Assembly (NCBI GenBank): GCA_910587395.1
Contig: CAJULJ010000001.1
Location: 109,276 to 173,275, forward strand
DNA: 64,000 bases
Source of the DNA: an uncultured Oscillospiraceae bacterium
GTDB taxonomy: Bacteria; Bacillota; Clostridia; Oscillospirales; Oscillospiraceae
Reading direction: 5' to 3'
Part shown: positions 1 to 8,189 of the stretch, in pieces
How positions within the stretch are numbered: the stretch's first letter is position 1
Layout of the letters: every line of letters starts with the position of its first letter
Notes under the pieces: generated by a model
Database searches by the model: none
Seen by the model: the letters and a program-made list of their open reading frames with translations, nothing else
Told to the model about the DNA's origin: nothing
Made by a program: the position numbers and the translations under genes

Positions 1-788
1 TCCAGGCCCCACACGGTCACGGTCCGGCGGCTGTAGTCGAACGCGTCCCCCACGCCGGACGGGTTCGCAGCATACCCCACGGAGTAACTGACATCGCCCT
101 CCAGCTTCCATGCCGGAGTCAGCCATTTGGCAATGCCGTACACCCAGTCGCCGAACCCGGCGAAGCCGTAATAGAAGTTGTCCAGGGTCAAATAGAACAG
201 CTGCACCACCCCGGCCACAAACACGTTGAGCACGCCGTAAAACGCGGGCAGGGCCAGGATGTGCCCGGTGAACATGGCGCAGAACACCGCCATGGAGTAG
301 AACAGGAAGCACTCCCCGCAGGTGACGGCCAGCCAGAACAGCAGCGCCTGCATGTCCACATAGCCGCCCAACCCCTCCACCAGCAGGGTCAGCAGGAAGA
401 TGGCCCCGTTGGGCACGATGAGATAGGACAGCCCCGCCAGGTAGTGGCTGGCGAACAGCCCCTCCCGCCGCACGGGCAGGGAGCCGTACAGGTTGGCTGA
501 ACGGGCGTTATACAGGTGGCTGAACGCCGCCATGGCCGCCAGCACGCCGAACACCACCGCCATGGGCAGGGCGCCCCCCGCCCGGTTTCCCACCATGCCC
601 TGGGCGAATTCCTTGATATAGCTTCCGCCGAAGCCGTTCAGGTCATTGGCGTCCATGCGCAGGTAAATCAGCCCCTCCAGCGGCAGCATGATGAGCCAAA
701 GGACGAAATAGGCCACCCACAGGGGCCAGAAGCGGCAGACCGTTTTCTTGAAAACCGTCCAATCAAAGAACGATGTCCCGGACCGCAT
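1..788 (-). CDS. ABC-2 type transporter permease, partial (runs off left edge)
   Basis: The reading frame opens at an ATG at 788 and stays open to base 1, so only the N-terminal 262 residues are present. The translation is rich in hydrophobic spans: roughly residues 20-40, 75-95, 115-135, 145-165 and 170-195. This fits a membrane permease of the ABC-2 class. The start lies 26 nt inside the 3' end of the upstream ATPase gene, which suggests translational coupling, and the ATPase follows a GntR regulator. The trio resembles the Bacillus ytrA-ytrB-ytrC/D arrangement. The transported substrate cannot be read from the sequence. The assignment as permease rests on hydrophobicity and context rather than on a specific motif. 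Confidence 0.75.
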   Translation of the reverse strand, partial: MRSGTSFFDWTVFKKTVCRFWPLWVAYFVLWLIMLPLEGLIYLRMDANDLNGFGGSYIKEFAQGMVGNRAGGALPMAVVFGVLAAMAAFSHLYNARSANLYGSLPVRREGLFASHYLAGLSYLIVPNGAIFLLTLLVEGLGGYVDMQALLFWLAVTCGECFLFYSMAVFCAMFTGHILALPAFYGVLNVFVAGVVQLFYLTLDNFYYGFAGFGDWVYGIAKWLTPAWKLEGDVSYSVGYAANPSGVGDAFDYSRRTVTVWGL

Positions 789-1665
789 AGTCCTCACCTC
801 CCATTTCATAGATAAAGATCTCCTCCAGGGTCAGGGGGAGCGCGTCGGCGAACAGGGGGTTCAGCGTCCTGAATTTCGCCGCGGCCTCCTCCGCCGTTCC
901 CCGGACGATGTAGGTATACACCCGGCCCACATTGCTGGTGTGGATGATTTCCAGTCCGGCGGGCAGCTCGGGCGGGGTCTCGGTCTCAAAGGCGATCTGC
1001 ATCTTTACCGTGCCGCCCTGAAGCTCGGTGAGGGAGCGCTCCAGCGCCACCCTGCCGTGGCTGAGCAGGCCCACATGGTCGCACACGTCCTCCAGCTCGC
1101 GTAGATTGTGGGAGGACACCAGCACCGTGGTCCCCCGCTCCGCCACGTCCCCCATGAGCAGGGACCACACCTGCCGCCGCATCACCGGGTCCAGGCCGTC
1201 CACCGGCTCGTCCAGCAGCAGGTAGTCCGGCTTGCAACTCAGGGCCAGCCAGAACGCGGACTGCTTCTGCATCCCCTTGGACAGGCGGCGGATGGCCCGC
1301 TTCTCGTCCACCTCGGGGAAGGCCTCCTTCAGCTTGGCATAGCGCTCCATGTCGAAGCTGGGATAGATGCCCTTGTAAAACCTCATCATGTCCCTTGTGG
1401 AGGCGGAGCCGAAGTAATACAGCTCGTCGGGGATCACCGCCATCCGGGTTTTGACGGCGGGATTTTCGTAGACCGGCGCGCCCTCCAGGGTGATCTCTCC
1501 GGAGTCCTGGCGGTAGGCGCCGCACAGATGGCGCAGGATGGTGGACTTGCCCGCCCCGTTGGGCCCCACAAGGCCGTAGATGGCCCCCTTGGGCACCGTC
1601 ATGGTCAGCCCGTCCAGGGCGCGGAAGCCGTCAAAGCTTTTGACCACGTTTTTGACTTCAATCAT
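763..1665 (-). CDS. ABC transporter ATP-binding protein (YtrB-like)
   Basis: This 300-residue nucleotide-binding subunit powers the permease encoded just downstream. The Walker A motif GPNGAGKST lies near residues 34-42. The signature is the variant LSKGM, typical of the YtrB/EcsA-like branch, near residue 130. Walker B is YLLLDEP near residue 150 and the switch histidine is in SSHNL near residue 186. The C-terminal 85 residues have no catalytic motif and probably contact the permease. The start overlaps the stop of the GntR gene by 4 nt, so the regulator and transporter form one operon. Its expression should follow the operator mapped at 2061-2083. Confidence 0.92.
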   Translation of the reverse strand: MIEVKNVVKSFDGFRALDGLTMTVPKGAIYGLVGPNGAGKSTILRHLCGAYRQDSGEITLEGAPVYENPAVKTRMAVIPDELYYFGSASTRDMMRFYKGIYPSFDMERYAKLKEAFPEVDEKRAIRRLSKGMQKQSAFWLALSCKPDYLLLDEPVDGLDPVMRRQVWSLLMGDVAERGTTVLVSSHNLRELEDVCDHVGLLSHGRVALERSLTELQGGTVKMQIAFETETPPELPAGLEIIHTSNVGRVYTYIVRGTAEEAAAKFRTLNPLFADALPLTLEEIFIYEMGGEDYAVRDIVL

Positions 1666-2030
1666 TTCGCATCCTCCTTCCAGGCCGCGCAGCGCGCCGC
1701 GATGTCCGCCGGGGCCATCCCCAGGTAAGCCAGCTCCTGGACGATGGCGTCCAGCTTTTCCAGCAGCTCCTCCCGGCGCTTGCCGGTCACGTCCTGGGGC
1801 AGGGAGGCGAAGCTGCCCTTGCCCGGCACCGAGTAGGCGTAGCCCTCCTGCTCCAGCGACTCATAGGCCCGCTGTATGGTGTTGGGGTTGATGGCAAGCT
1901 GGCCCGCCATGGCCCGCACGGAGGGCAGCTTATCCCCCGCCGGGATGGCCCCCGTGATGATGAGACGGCGCAGGCCGTCCCGTACCTGTTCGTAGATGGG
2001 GCGGCTGTCCCGGTAATTCAGGCTGAGCAT
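1662..2030 (-). CDS. GntR family transcriptional regulator (YtrA subfamily)
   Basis: The protein is 122 residues: an N-terminal winged helix (RDSRPIYEQVRDGLRRLI onward) with the usual GntR helix around AINPNTIQRAYESLEQEG, then a short helical tail. Such short GntR proteins with no large effector domain form the YtrA subfamily, which represses neighbouring ABC transporter genes in response to cell-envelope-active compounds. I chose the ATG at 2030 over one at 2111 because an AAAGGAGG-type ribosome site precedes it. The longer version would also translate through the promoter and operator. The gene leads the operon with the ATPase and permease and probably represses its own promoter. Confidence 0.88.
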   Translation of the reverse strand: MLSLNYRDSRPIYEQVRDGLRRLIITGAIPAGDKLPSVRAMAGQLAINPNTIQRAYESLEQEGYAYSVPGKGSFASLPQDVTGKRREELLEKLDAIVQELAYLGMAPADIAARCAAWKEDAK

Positions 2031-2060
2031 TGCCCCGCCTCCTTTCGACAATTGTATTAT

Positions 2061-2083
2061 CTGTACTAATACAGTTACTGTAT
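2061..2083. promoter_or_regulatory. Overlapping inverted repeats, probable GntR operator
   Basis: Two overlapping dyads are visible: CTGTA-CTAA-TACAG at 2061-2074 and ATACAG-TTA-CTGTAT at 2069-2083. They share the TACAG arm. They sit over the -10 of the leftward promoter and between it and the ribosome site. This is where YtrA-type repressors normally bind. Confidence 0.65.
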
Positions 2084-2105
2084 CATATCCCGCGGCTCTT
2101 GTCAA
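2077..2105 (-). promoter_or_regulatory. Promoter of the GntR-ABC operon
   Basis: On the minus strand TTGACA (2105-2100) is followed after 17 nt by TACAGT (2082-2077). The -10 lies inside the inverted repeat at 2069-2083, so a bound regulator would block RNA polymerase. Confidence 0.7.
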
Positions 2106-2154
2106 GTGCATGAAAATTTTTCCAAATTTTACAGATTAAATTTGCGAAAGAATG

Positions 2155-2183
2155 CTGACAAAATCATTTCACCCTGCTATAAT
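2155..2183 (+). promoter_or_regulatory. Promoter of the HD-domain gene
   Basis: CTGACA at 2155-2160, a 17-nt spacer and a perfect TATAAT at 2178-2183, with the start codon at 2267. Confidence 0.6.
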
Positions 2184-2266
2184 GATCTCGCAAGGCCCTG
2201 CGGGGCATTTGATTGATGCGTTTCCCGGCCTGTGTCCGCGTCCCGTCGCGAAAGGAGTTTTTTCAT

Positions 2267-2761
2267 ATGTCCAAGCATGATTTGAATACCGCCGCTTTCC
2301 TTCAATGTGTGGGCTCCCTTTTGGAAACTCAGGAGGTCGGGTCCATGAAAAAGTGGCGGCACCACTTCTCCATCACCTGCTACCAGCACTCCTTGTTCGT
2401 CTCTTATATGGCCTTCCGGCTGGCCCGAAGGCTCCATTGGGATTACCGGGCCGCCGCCCGGGCGGGCTTGCTCCACGATTTGTACCTATACGATCCCGCC
2501 GACGCCTCCGCGCACCCCGGCAACCAGTGCCTGGACCACCCGGAATTCGCCCTGCGCAACGCCTCCGCCCTGTGCCCCGACCTGTCCGTCAAGGAGAAAA
2601 ACGCCATCGTGTCCCACATGTTCCCCCTGGCCGTCCACCTGCCCCGGTGCCGGGAGGCCCTGGTGGTCAATATTGCCGACAAGGTGTGCGCCACCATGGA
2701 GGTCATCCACCTCTATCAGACCCGGCGGGTGCAGCGATGGCTGCCCTCCACCGCCGCGTAA
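2267..2761 (+). CDS. HD-domain phosphohydrolase-like protein
   Basis: This 164-residue protein has the HD-superfamily layout. A helix carrying a histidine (CYQHSLFVSYMAFRLARRL) is followed by the metal-binding AGLLHDLYLYD pair near residues 70-80. A later histidine lies in the VSHMFPLAVH segment. HD proteins bind metal and usually hydrolyse phosphoesters of nucleotides. The substrate here is unknown. An in-frame ATG lies upstream at 2213, but an AAAGGAG ribosome site directly precedes the ATG at 2267, and MSKHDLN is the natural N-terminus. It has its own promoter and stands alone between the ABC operon and prs. Confidence 0.8.
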   Translation: MSKHDLNTAAFLQCVGSLLETQEVGSMKKWRHHFSITCYQHSLFVSYMAFRLARRLHWDYRAAARAGLLHDLYLYDPADASAHPGNQCLDHPEFALRNASALCPDLSVKEKNAIVSHMFPLAVHLPRCREALVVNIADKVCATMEVIHLYQTRRVQRWLPSTAA

Positions 2762-2860
2762 ACATTTTACGGTCCCATCGACAATTTTACTGCTTTTCCC
2801 CGATCTGTCCCCCTTCCTTTTGTAATAATGTTACAATTTTTCAGAAGTGTGAAAAATCCC

Positions 2861-2888
2861 TTCAAAAAATCCTGATTTCTGATATAAT
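2861..2888 (+). promoter_or_regulatory. Probable prs promoter
   Basis: TTCAAA at 2861-2866, a 16-nt spacer and a perfect TATAAT at 2883-2888, giving a leader of about 85 nt before the prs start. Confidence 0.55.
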
Positions 2889-2978
2889 GTTCTCGTGTCA
2901 ATCCGCTTCCCGCTGCAGCTGGAAGTGAAAATATGGGTGGAAGTGAATATTACGATTTAAGAGAGGAAGATGGGAAGC

Positions 2979-3944
2979 ATGATCTCACACGGCAAGGATT
3001 TGAAGATCTTCTCCGGCAGCTCCAGCAAGGCTCTGGCCCGCGACATCTGCAAGGAACTGAGCATCCCCCTGGGAGACGCCGAGACCGGCGCGTTCTCCGA
3101 CGGCGAAAACTTTGTGTCCATCTTTGAGACCGTCCGCGGCTCCGATGTGTTTGTCGTCCAGTCCACCAGCTCCCCGGTGAACGACAATCTGATGGAGCTG
3201 CTCATCATGATCGACGCGCTGAAGCGGGCCTCCGCCGGGCGCATCACCGCCGTGATCCCCTACTTCGGCTACGCGCGGCAGGACCGCAAGACCAAGCCCC
3301 GCGACCCCATCTCCGCCAAGCTGGTGGCCAACCTCATCACCCGCGCCGGCGCGGACCGGGTGCTGACCATGGACCTCCACGCCAACCAGATCCAGGGCTT
3401 CTTCGACATCCCGGTGGACAACCTGCTGGGCTCCCCCGTGTTTGTGGAGCATTTCTTCCGCCGCTTCGCCCCCGTGCATGATGAGACCATGGTTGTCTCC
3501 CCCGACGTGGGCAGCGTGGCCCGGGCCCGGGCCTTCGCCCAGAAGCTGGATATGCCCATGGCCATCGTGGATAAGCGCCGCCAGAAAGCCAACTCCTCCG
3601 AAGTCATGAACATCATCGGCGACGTCACGGACAAGAACGTGATTCTGCTGGACGACATGGTGGACACCGGCGGGTCTCTCTGCCACGCCGCCCAGGCCCT
3701 GGTGGAGATCGGCCACGCCAGATCCGTCACCGCCTGCGCCAGCCACGGGGTGCTGTCCGGCCCCGCCATCGACCGCATCAACGAATCCGTGCTGGACGAG
3801 GTGGTATTCCTGGACACCATCCAGCCCAGGGACGATATTGAGGATATCTGCCCGAAGGTCAAATACCTGTCTGTGGCCCACCTGTTTGCCGAGGCCATCG
3901 AGCGCATCTATGAGGAGCGCTCCGTATCCAAGCTGTGGCAGTAA
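2979..3944 (+). CDS. prs: Ribose-phosphate pyrophosphokinase
   Basis: Prs transfers pyrophosphate from ATP to ribose 5-phosphate to make PRPP for purine, pyrimidine, histidine, tryptophan and NAD synthesis. With the ATG at 2979 the protein is 321 residues. The class I signatures are present: DLHANQIQGFFD near residues 132-143, SPDVGSVARA near 174, and the PRPP loop VILLDDMVDTGGS near 221-233. An ATG at 2970 is also in frame, but the AGAGGAAG ribosome site almost touches it, while its spacing suits 2979. The next gene is pth, as in many Firmicutes. A 9-bp hairpin at 3989-4016 may limit readthrough. Confidence 0.97.
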   Translation: MISHGKDLKIFSGSSSKALARDICKELSIPLGDAETGAFSDGENFVSIFETVRGSDVFVVQSTSSPVNDNLMELLIMIDALKRASAGRITAVIPYFGYARQDRKTKPRDPISAKLVANLITRAGADRVLTMDLHANQIQGFFDIPVDNLLGSPVFVEHFFRRFAPVHDETMVVSPDVGSVARARAFAQKLDMPMAIVDKRRQKANSSEVMNIIGDVTDKNVILLDDMVDTGGSLCHAAQALVEIGHARSVTACASHGVLSGPAIDRINESVLDEVVFLDTIQPRDDIEDICPKVKYLSVAHLFAEAIERIYEERSVSKLWQ

Positions 3945-3988
3945 GAACGGCTTCGCTTTTCACAAATTTCTAATTCTTCAAGAAAACT

Positions 3989-4025
3989 CCGCTCCGGGGC
4001 CAAGGCTCCGGAGCGGTTGTTCCCT
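3989..4025 (+). terminator. Weak hairpin between prs and pth
   Basis: CCGCTCCGG (3989-3997) pairs with CCGGAGCGG (4008-4016), followed by a T-rich but broken tail. It may be an attenuating terminator rather than a full stop. Confidence 0.5.
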
Positions 4026-4040
4026 TTGGGAGGTATCGAC

Positions 4041-4628
4041 GTGTTTTTCCAAAAAAAGGCTCCCGTATCCTGGCTCGTCGTGGGGCTGGGCAATCCGGGC
4101 GGCAAGTACGAGGACACCCGCCACAACGTGGGCTTCATGGTGGCGGACGAGCTGGGGGAACGGGGAAAGTTTCCCATCCAGCGGCTGAAATATCATGCGC
4201 TCACCAACACCGCCGTCATCGGAGGGCAGGGGGCGCTGGTGATGAAGCCCACCACCTATATGAACCTGTCCGGCGAGGCGGTGGGAGAGGCGGCGCGGTT
4301 TTATAAGATCGCGCCGGACCATGTGCTGGTCATTTCCGACGACGTTGATCTGCCGCTGGGGAAGCTGAGGCTCCGCACGGGCGGCTCCGCCGGAGGACAT
4401 AACGGGCTGAAAAGCATCATTCAGCATCTGGGGTCCGATCAGTTTCCCAGGCTCAAGGTGGGCGTGGGGGGAAAGCCCCGCCCGGATTACGATATGGCGG
4501 ACTGGGTGCTGAGCAGGCTTCAGGGCGAGGACAAAAAAGTCATGGATGAGGCGGTGCAGCGGGCCGCCGACGCGGTGGAGTGCTTTCTGCGGGACGGCCC
4601 CCAGAAGGCCATGAACCGCTATAACTAG
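4041..4628 (+). CDS. pth: Peptidyl-tRNA hydrolase
   Basis: Pth cleaves the ester bond of peptidyl-tRNA released from stalled ribosomes and so recycles tRNA in the cytoplasm. The product is 195 residues from the GTG at 4041, close to the family norm. Catalytic positions can be aligned with E. coli Pth: N18 in GLGNPGGKY, H28 in TRHNVGF, D101 in the SDDVDLPLG segment, and N121 in GGHNGLKSI. The GTG at 4041 has a GGGAGG ribosome site seven bases upstream. A TTG at 4017 would also be in frame but has no such site and falls right after the hairpin. mfd follows, a common Firmicute order. Confidence 0.95.
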   Translation: MFFQKKAPVSWLVVGLGNPGGKYEDTRHNVGFMVADELGERGKFPIQRLKYHALTNTAVIGGQGALVMKPTTYMNLSGEAVGEAARFYKIAPDHVLVISDDVDLPLGKLRLRTGGSAGGHNGLKSIIQHLGSDQFPRLKVGVGGKPRPDYDMADWVLSRLQGEDKKVMDEAVQRAADAVECFLRDGPQKAMNRYN

Positions 4629-4707
4629 CGGAGCTGCTTTGGAGGGCCGCCGCCTCCCGGCACGCTGACGCCCGAGTTTTCCAATTTTTCAAACTTTGAG
4701 GTAGCCC

Positions 4708-7700
4708 ATGAAACAGCTGTTGAACATTTTGGACAAGGTGCCGGAGTTTCTCCGGCTGACTGCCGACCTGGAGGCGGGCCGCTCGCCGGTGGAGGTGGCG
4801 GGCCTGTCCCCCATCCACCGCGCCCACTTCGCGGCGGGCCTGCTGGAGCGCCTGGACGCCCCCGTAGTCCTGCTCTGCGCCGACGAGGCGGAGTGCGCCC
4901 GCCTTGCGGCCGATGTCACCGCGCTGACCGGCGCCCCCGCCACCATGATCGGCGCACGGGAATTTCTGTTCCACGACGGCGCGGTGGCCTCCAGGCAGTG
5001 GGAGCACCAGCGCCTGGCGGCATTCCACGCCATGGCGCTGGGCCAGACAAGGCTCATCGCCGCCACGGTGGAGGGCCTTTTGCAGCGCACCCTGCCGCCG
5101 GAGGAGCTGGCCGCCCACGTGGTCACGGTGGAGGCCGCCGGCAGCTACGACCTGGACGAGCTGGCCGACCGGCTGGCCGCTTTGGGCTACACCCGGTGCC
5201 AACAGGTGGAGGGCGTGGGCCAGTTCGCCCTGCGCGGCGGCATCCTGGACGTGTTCTCCCCCGGTCAGGAGGACCCTGTCCGGGTGGAGTTCTGGGATCG
5301 GGACGTGGACTCCATGGGCCTGTTCGACGTGTCCTCCCAGCGGCGGGTGGGGCGGCTGGACCGGGCGGTGTTTCTTCCCGTCAGCGAACTGCTCCCCATC
5401 CGGAAGGACGGCCGGTGGGAGCGCCTGGGCGACCGGCAGCTTCCCGCCCGTTACGCCCGGCTGGCCACCGCCGCGCACCATCTGCCCCCGAACGCGGTGG
5501 TGTGCCTGTCCGAGTCCAGCCGGGTGGCGGAGCGGGGCAAAAACTGGCTGTGGCAGCTGAACGAGGATATCAAGACCCTGCTGGAGGCGGGCAAGCTGGA
5601 CGGCAGGCACGCGGTGTTCGCCGCCGGGATGGACGAGCTGATGGCGGTGCTCTCCGACCACGCCCTGTGTTTCCTGGATTCCTTCACCACCTCCGCCGCG
5701 CCCCTGCCGCCCAGGGATATCCTGACCGCTCAAGGGCGGCAGCTGTCCTCCTTTGGCGCCAGCCTGGACGCGGCGGCGGCGGACCTGACCCAGCTCCAGA
5801 CCTCCAACGCGGGCACTGTGGTGCTGGTGGGCAGCGAACAGCGGGCCCTGAATCTGCAGTCCTTGCTCCGGGAGCGAAAGGTACGCTCGGCGGTGGACTT
5901 TCAGCTCCACGATCTGCCCCAGCCCGGGGGGATCACCATCGCCGTGGGGGGCTTGTCGGCGGGGTTTGACTACATCGGCTGCCCCTACGCCGTGCTGACG
6001 GAGGGCGGAAACGAGCCGCGCAAAAAGGGCAAGCGCCTGAAAAACGCCGCCGACCGCCGCAAGGTGGATTCCTTCACAGACCTCTCCCCCGGAGATCTCA
6101 TTGTTCACGAACACCACGGCATCGGCCGCTTTGTAGGCATGGTGAAGATGACGGTGGACGGGGTGGACAAGGACTATGTCAAGCTGGCCTACGCCGGGGC
6201 GGACGTGCTCTATCTGCCCGCCACCCAGCTGGACGCCATCGCCAAGTACATCGGCAGCGGGGACGACCCGGAGACCAAAAAGCTGTCCAAGCTGGGGGGC
6301 ACCGAGTGGGAGAAGGCCAAGACCCGCACCCGCAAGGCGGTCAAGGACCTTGCCAAGGGCCTCATCCAGCTCTACGCCCAGCGCCAGCGCCAGCCGGGGT
6401 ACGCCTTCGCCCCCGATTCCCCCTGGCAGAAGGAATTTGAGGAGGACTTTCCCTACGACGAAACGGAGGACCAGCTGCGCTCCATCCGGGAGATCAAGCA
6501 GGACATGGAGACCCCCCGGCCCATGGACCGCCTGCTGTGCGGCGACGTGGGCTACGGCAAGACGGAGGTGGCCCTCCGTGCCGTCATGAAGTGCGTGCTG
6601 GACGGCAAGCAGGCGGCAATTCTGGTGCCCACCACCGTCCTGGCCCGCCAGCATTACCTCACCGCCCGCTCGCGCTTCGCCAAGTATCCGGTGGAGATCG
6701 AGGTGGTCAGCCGCTTCCGAACCCCCGCCCAGATGAAAAAGGCGCTGGCCGGGGTGGAAAACGGCTCGGTGGATCTGCTCATCGGCACCCACCGCCTGCT
6801 CCAAAAGGACGTGCGGTTCAAGGATCTGGGCCTGCTGGTGGTGGACGAGGAGCAGCGCTTCGGCGTCACCCACAAGGAGCGGCTGAAGGAGATGTCCAAG
6901 CAGGTGGACGTGCTCACCCTGTCCGCCACTCCCATCCCCCGCACGCTGAACATGGCCCTGAGCGGCATCCGGGACATGTCCGCCATTGAGGAGCCCCCCT
7001 CCAACCGCCAGCCGGTGCAGACCTATGTGCTGGAGCACGACTGGTCCGTCCTGGCCGACGCCATGCGCCGGGAGCTGGAGCGGGGCGGACAGGTGTACTA
7101 TCTCCACAACCGGGTGGACACCATCCAGCGCACCGCCGCCCGCATCAAGGAGATGCTGGGAGAGGACGTGGAGGTGGCGGTGGGCCACGGCAAAATGAGC
7201 CAGGAGGAGCTGTCCGAGGTGATGTCCCGCGTCTCCGACGGCGAGGTGGACGTGCTGGTGTGCACCACCATCATCGAAACGGGCATCGACATCGCCAACG
7301 TGAACACGCTGATCATCGAGGATGCGGACAAGATGGGGCTGTCCCAGCTCCACCAGATCCGGGGCCGGGTGGGCCGCTCCCCCCGGCGGGCCTACGCATA
7401 TATGACCTATCGGCAGGGCAAGGTACTCACCGAGATTGCCGCCAAGCGGCTGTCCGCCATCCGGGAGTACGCCGAGTTCGGTTCCGGGTTCAAAATCGCC
7501 ATGCGGGACCTGGAGATCCGGGGCGCGGGCAACCTGCTGGGCCCGGAGCAGTCCGGCTTTTTGATGAGCGTGGGCTACGACCTGTACCTGAAGCTGCTGG
7601 AGGAGGCTGTTTTGGAGGAGAAGGGCGAGGCTCCGGTCAGAATTCCCGAGTGCACGGTGGATTTGACCGTGTCCGCCTCCATTCCCGACCGCTATGTGCC

Positions 7701-8109
7701 CGACGCGGGCCAGCGCATGGATTTGTACCGCCGCATTGCCCGGGTGCGCACCGAGGAAGATGCCGACGATGTGACCGACGAGCTCATCGACCGCTTCGGG
7801 GACCCGCCGCGGCAGGTCAACGCCCTCATCACCGTGGCCCTCCTTCGGGGCAGGGCCGCCGCCTGCGCCATCACCGACATCTCTCAGAAGGGGACCGGGC
7901 TGGTGTTCACTCTGGACCGGTTTGATCTGGAGTCCATCGCCGCCCTGGCGGGGCAGTATCCGGGCCGGCTGCTGTTTTCTCCGGGCGACGTCCCCGCCTT
8001 CACCCTGAAATTGCGAAAGACCGACGACCCCCTGCGCGCCGCTTCTCAGGCGGTGGAGCGGTATGCCGCCCTGCTGGCTTCGGCCCCGTCCGCTCCCCAG
8101 GAAACCTGA
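4708..8109 (+). CDS. mfd: Transcription-repair coupling factor
   Basis: Mfd releases RNA polymerase stalled at DNA lesions and recruits UvrA. At 1133 residues it matches the family. The N-terminal third is the UvrB-like module that contacts UvrA. Around residues 455-530 is the RNA polymerase interaction domain (DLSPGDLIVHEHHGIGRFVG). The superfamily 2 translocase motor carries Walker A GDVGYGKT near residue 611, the DEEQ box in VVDEEQRFGV near 713 and SATPIPRTLNMAL near 740. The TRG motif region and the C-terminal autoinhibitory domain follow. A GAGG ribosome site precedes the ATG. It is the third gene of the prs-pth-mfd run. Confidence 0.98.
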   Translation: MKQLLNILDKVPEFLRLTADLEAGRSPVEVAGLSPIHRAHFAAGLLERLDAPVVLLCADEAECARLAADVTALTGAPATMIGAREFLFHDGAVASRQWEHQRLAAFHAMALGQTRLIAATVEGLLQRTLPPEELAAHVVTVEAAGSYDLDELADRLAALGYTRCQQVEGVGQFALRGGILDVFSPGQEDPVRVEFWDRDVDSMGLFDVSSQRRVGRLDRAVFLPVSELLPIRKDGRWERLGDRQLPARYARLATAAHHLPPNAVVCLSESSRVAERGKNWLWQLNEDIKTLLEAGKLDGRHAVFAAGMDELMAVLSDHALCFLDSFTTSAAPLPPRDILTAQGRQLSSFGASLDAAAADLTQLQTSNAGTVVLVGSEQRALNLQSLLRERKVRSAVDFQLHDLPQPGGITIAVGGLSAGFDYIGCPYAVLTEGGNEPRKKGKRLKNAADRRKVDSFTDLSPGDLIVHEHHGIGRFVGMVKMTVDGVDKDYVKLAYAGADVLYLPATQLDAIAKYIGSGDDPETKKLSKLGGTEWEKAKTRTRKAVKDLAKGLIQLYAQRQRQPGYAFAPDSPWQKEFEEDFPYDETEDQLRSIREIKQDMETPRPMDRLLCGDVGYGKTEVALRAVMKCVLDGKQAAILVPTTVLARQHYLTARSRFAKYPVEIEVVSRFRTPAQMKKALAGVENGSVDLLIGTHRLLQKDVRFKDLGLLVVDEEQRFGVTHKERLKEMSKQVDVLTLSATPIPRTLNMALSGIRDMSAIEEPPSNRQPVQTYVLEHDWSVLADAMRRELERGGQVYYLHNRVDTIQRTAARIKEMLGEDVEVAVGHGKMSQEELSEVMSRVSDGEVDVLVCTTIIETGIDIANVNTLIIEDADKMGLSQLHQIRGRVGRSPRRAYAYMTYRQGKVLTEIAAKRLSAIREYAEFGSGFKIAMRDLEIRGAGNLLGPEQSGFLMSVGYDLYLKLLEEAVLEEKGEAPVRIPECTVDLTVSASIPDRYVPDAGQRMDLYRRIARVRTEEDADDVTDELIDRFGDPPRQVNALITVALLRGRAAACAITDISQKGTGLVFTLDRFDLESIAALAGQYPGRLLFSPGDVPAFTLKLRKTDDPLRAASQAVERYAALLASAPSAPQET

Positions 8110-8110
8110 T

Positions 8111-8139
8111 TTGCATTTCCCGCGCCGCTGGTGTATAAT
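8111..8139 (+). promoter_or_regulatory. Promoter of the PrsA-like lipoprotein gene
   Basis: TTGCAT at 8111-8116, exactly 17 nt, then a perfect TATAAT at 8134-8139, with the ATG at 8190. Confidence 0.7.
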
Positions 8140-8189
8140 GACGGAACACACTGTATGGTGTAAAACTTTTCCTAGGATTGGAGAATATA

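Noticed and set aside
4540..8151. A 1203-residue open frame on the minus strand
   Set aside because: It is fully antisense to mfd, has Gly/His/Gln/Leu-rich low-complexity sequence typical of GC-rich shadow frames and shows no family.
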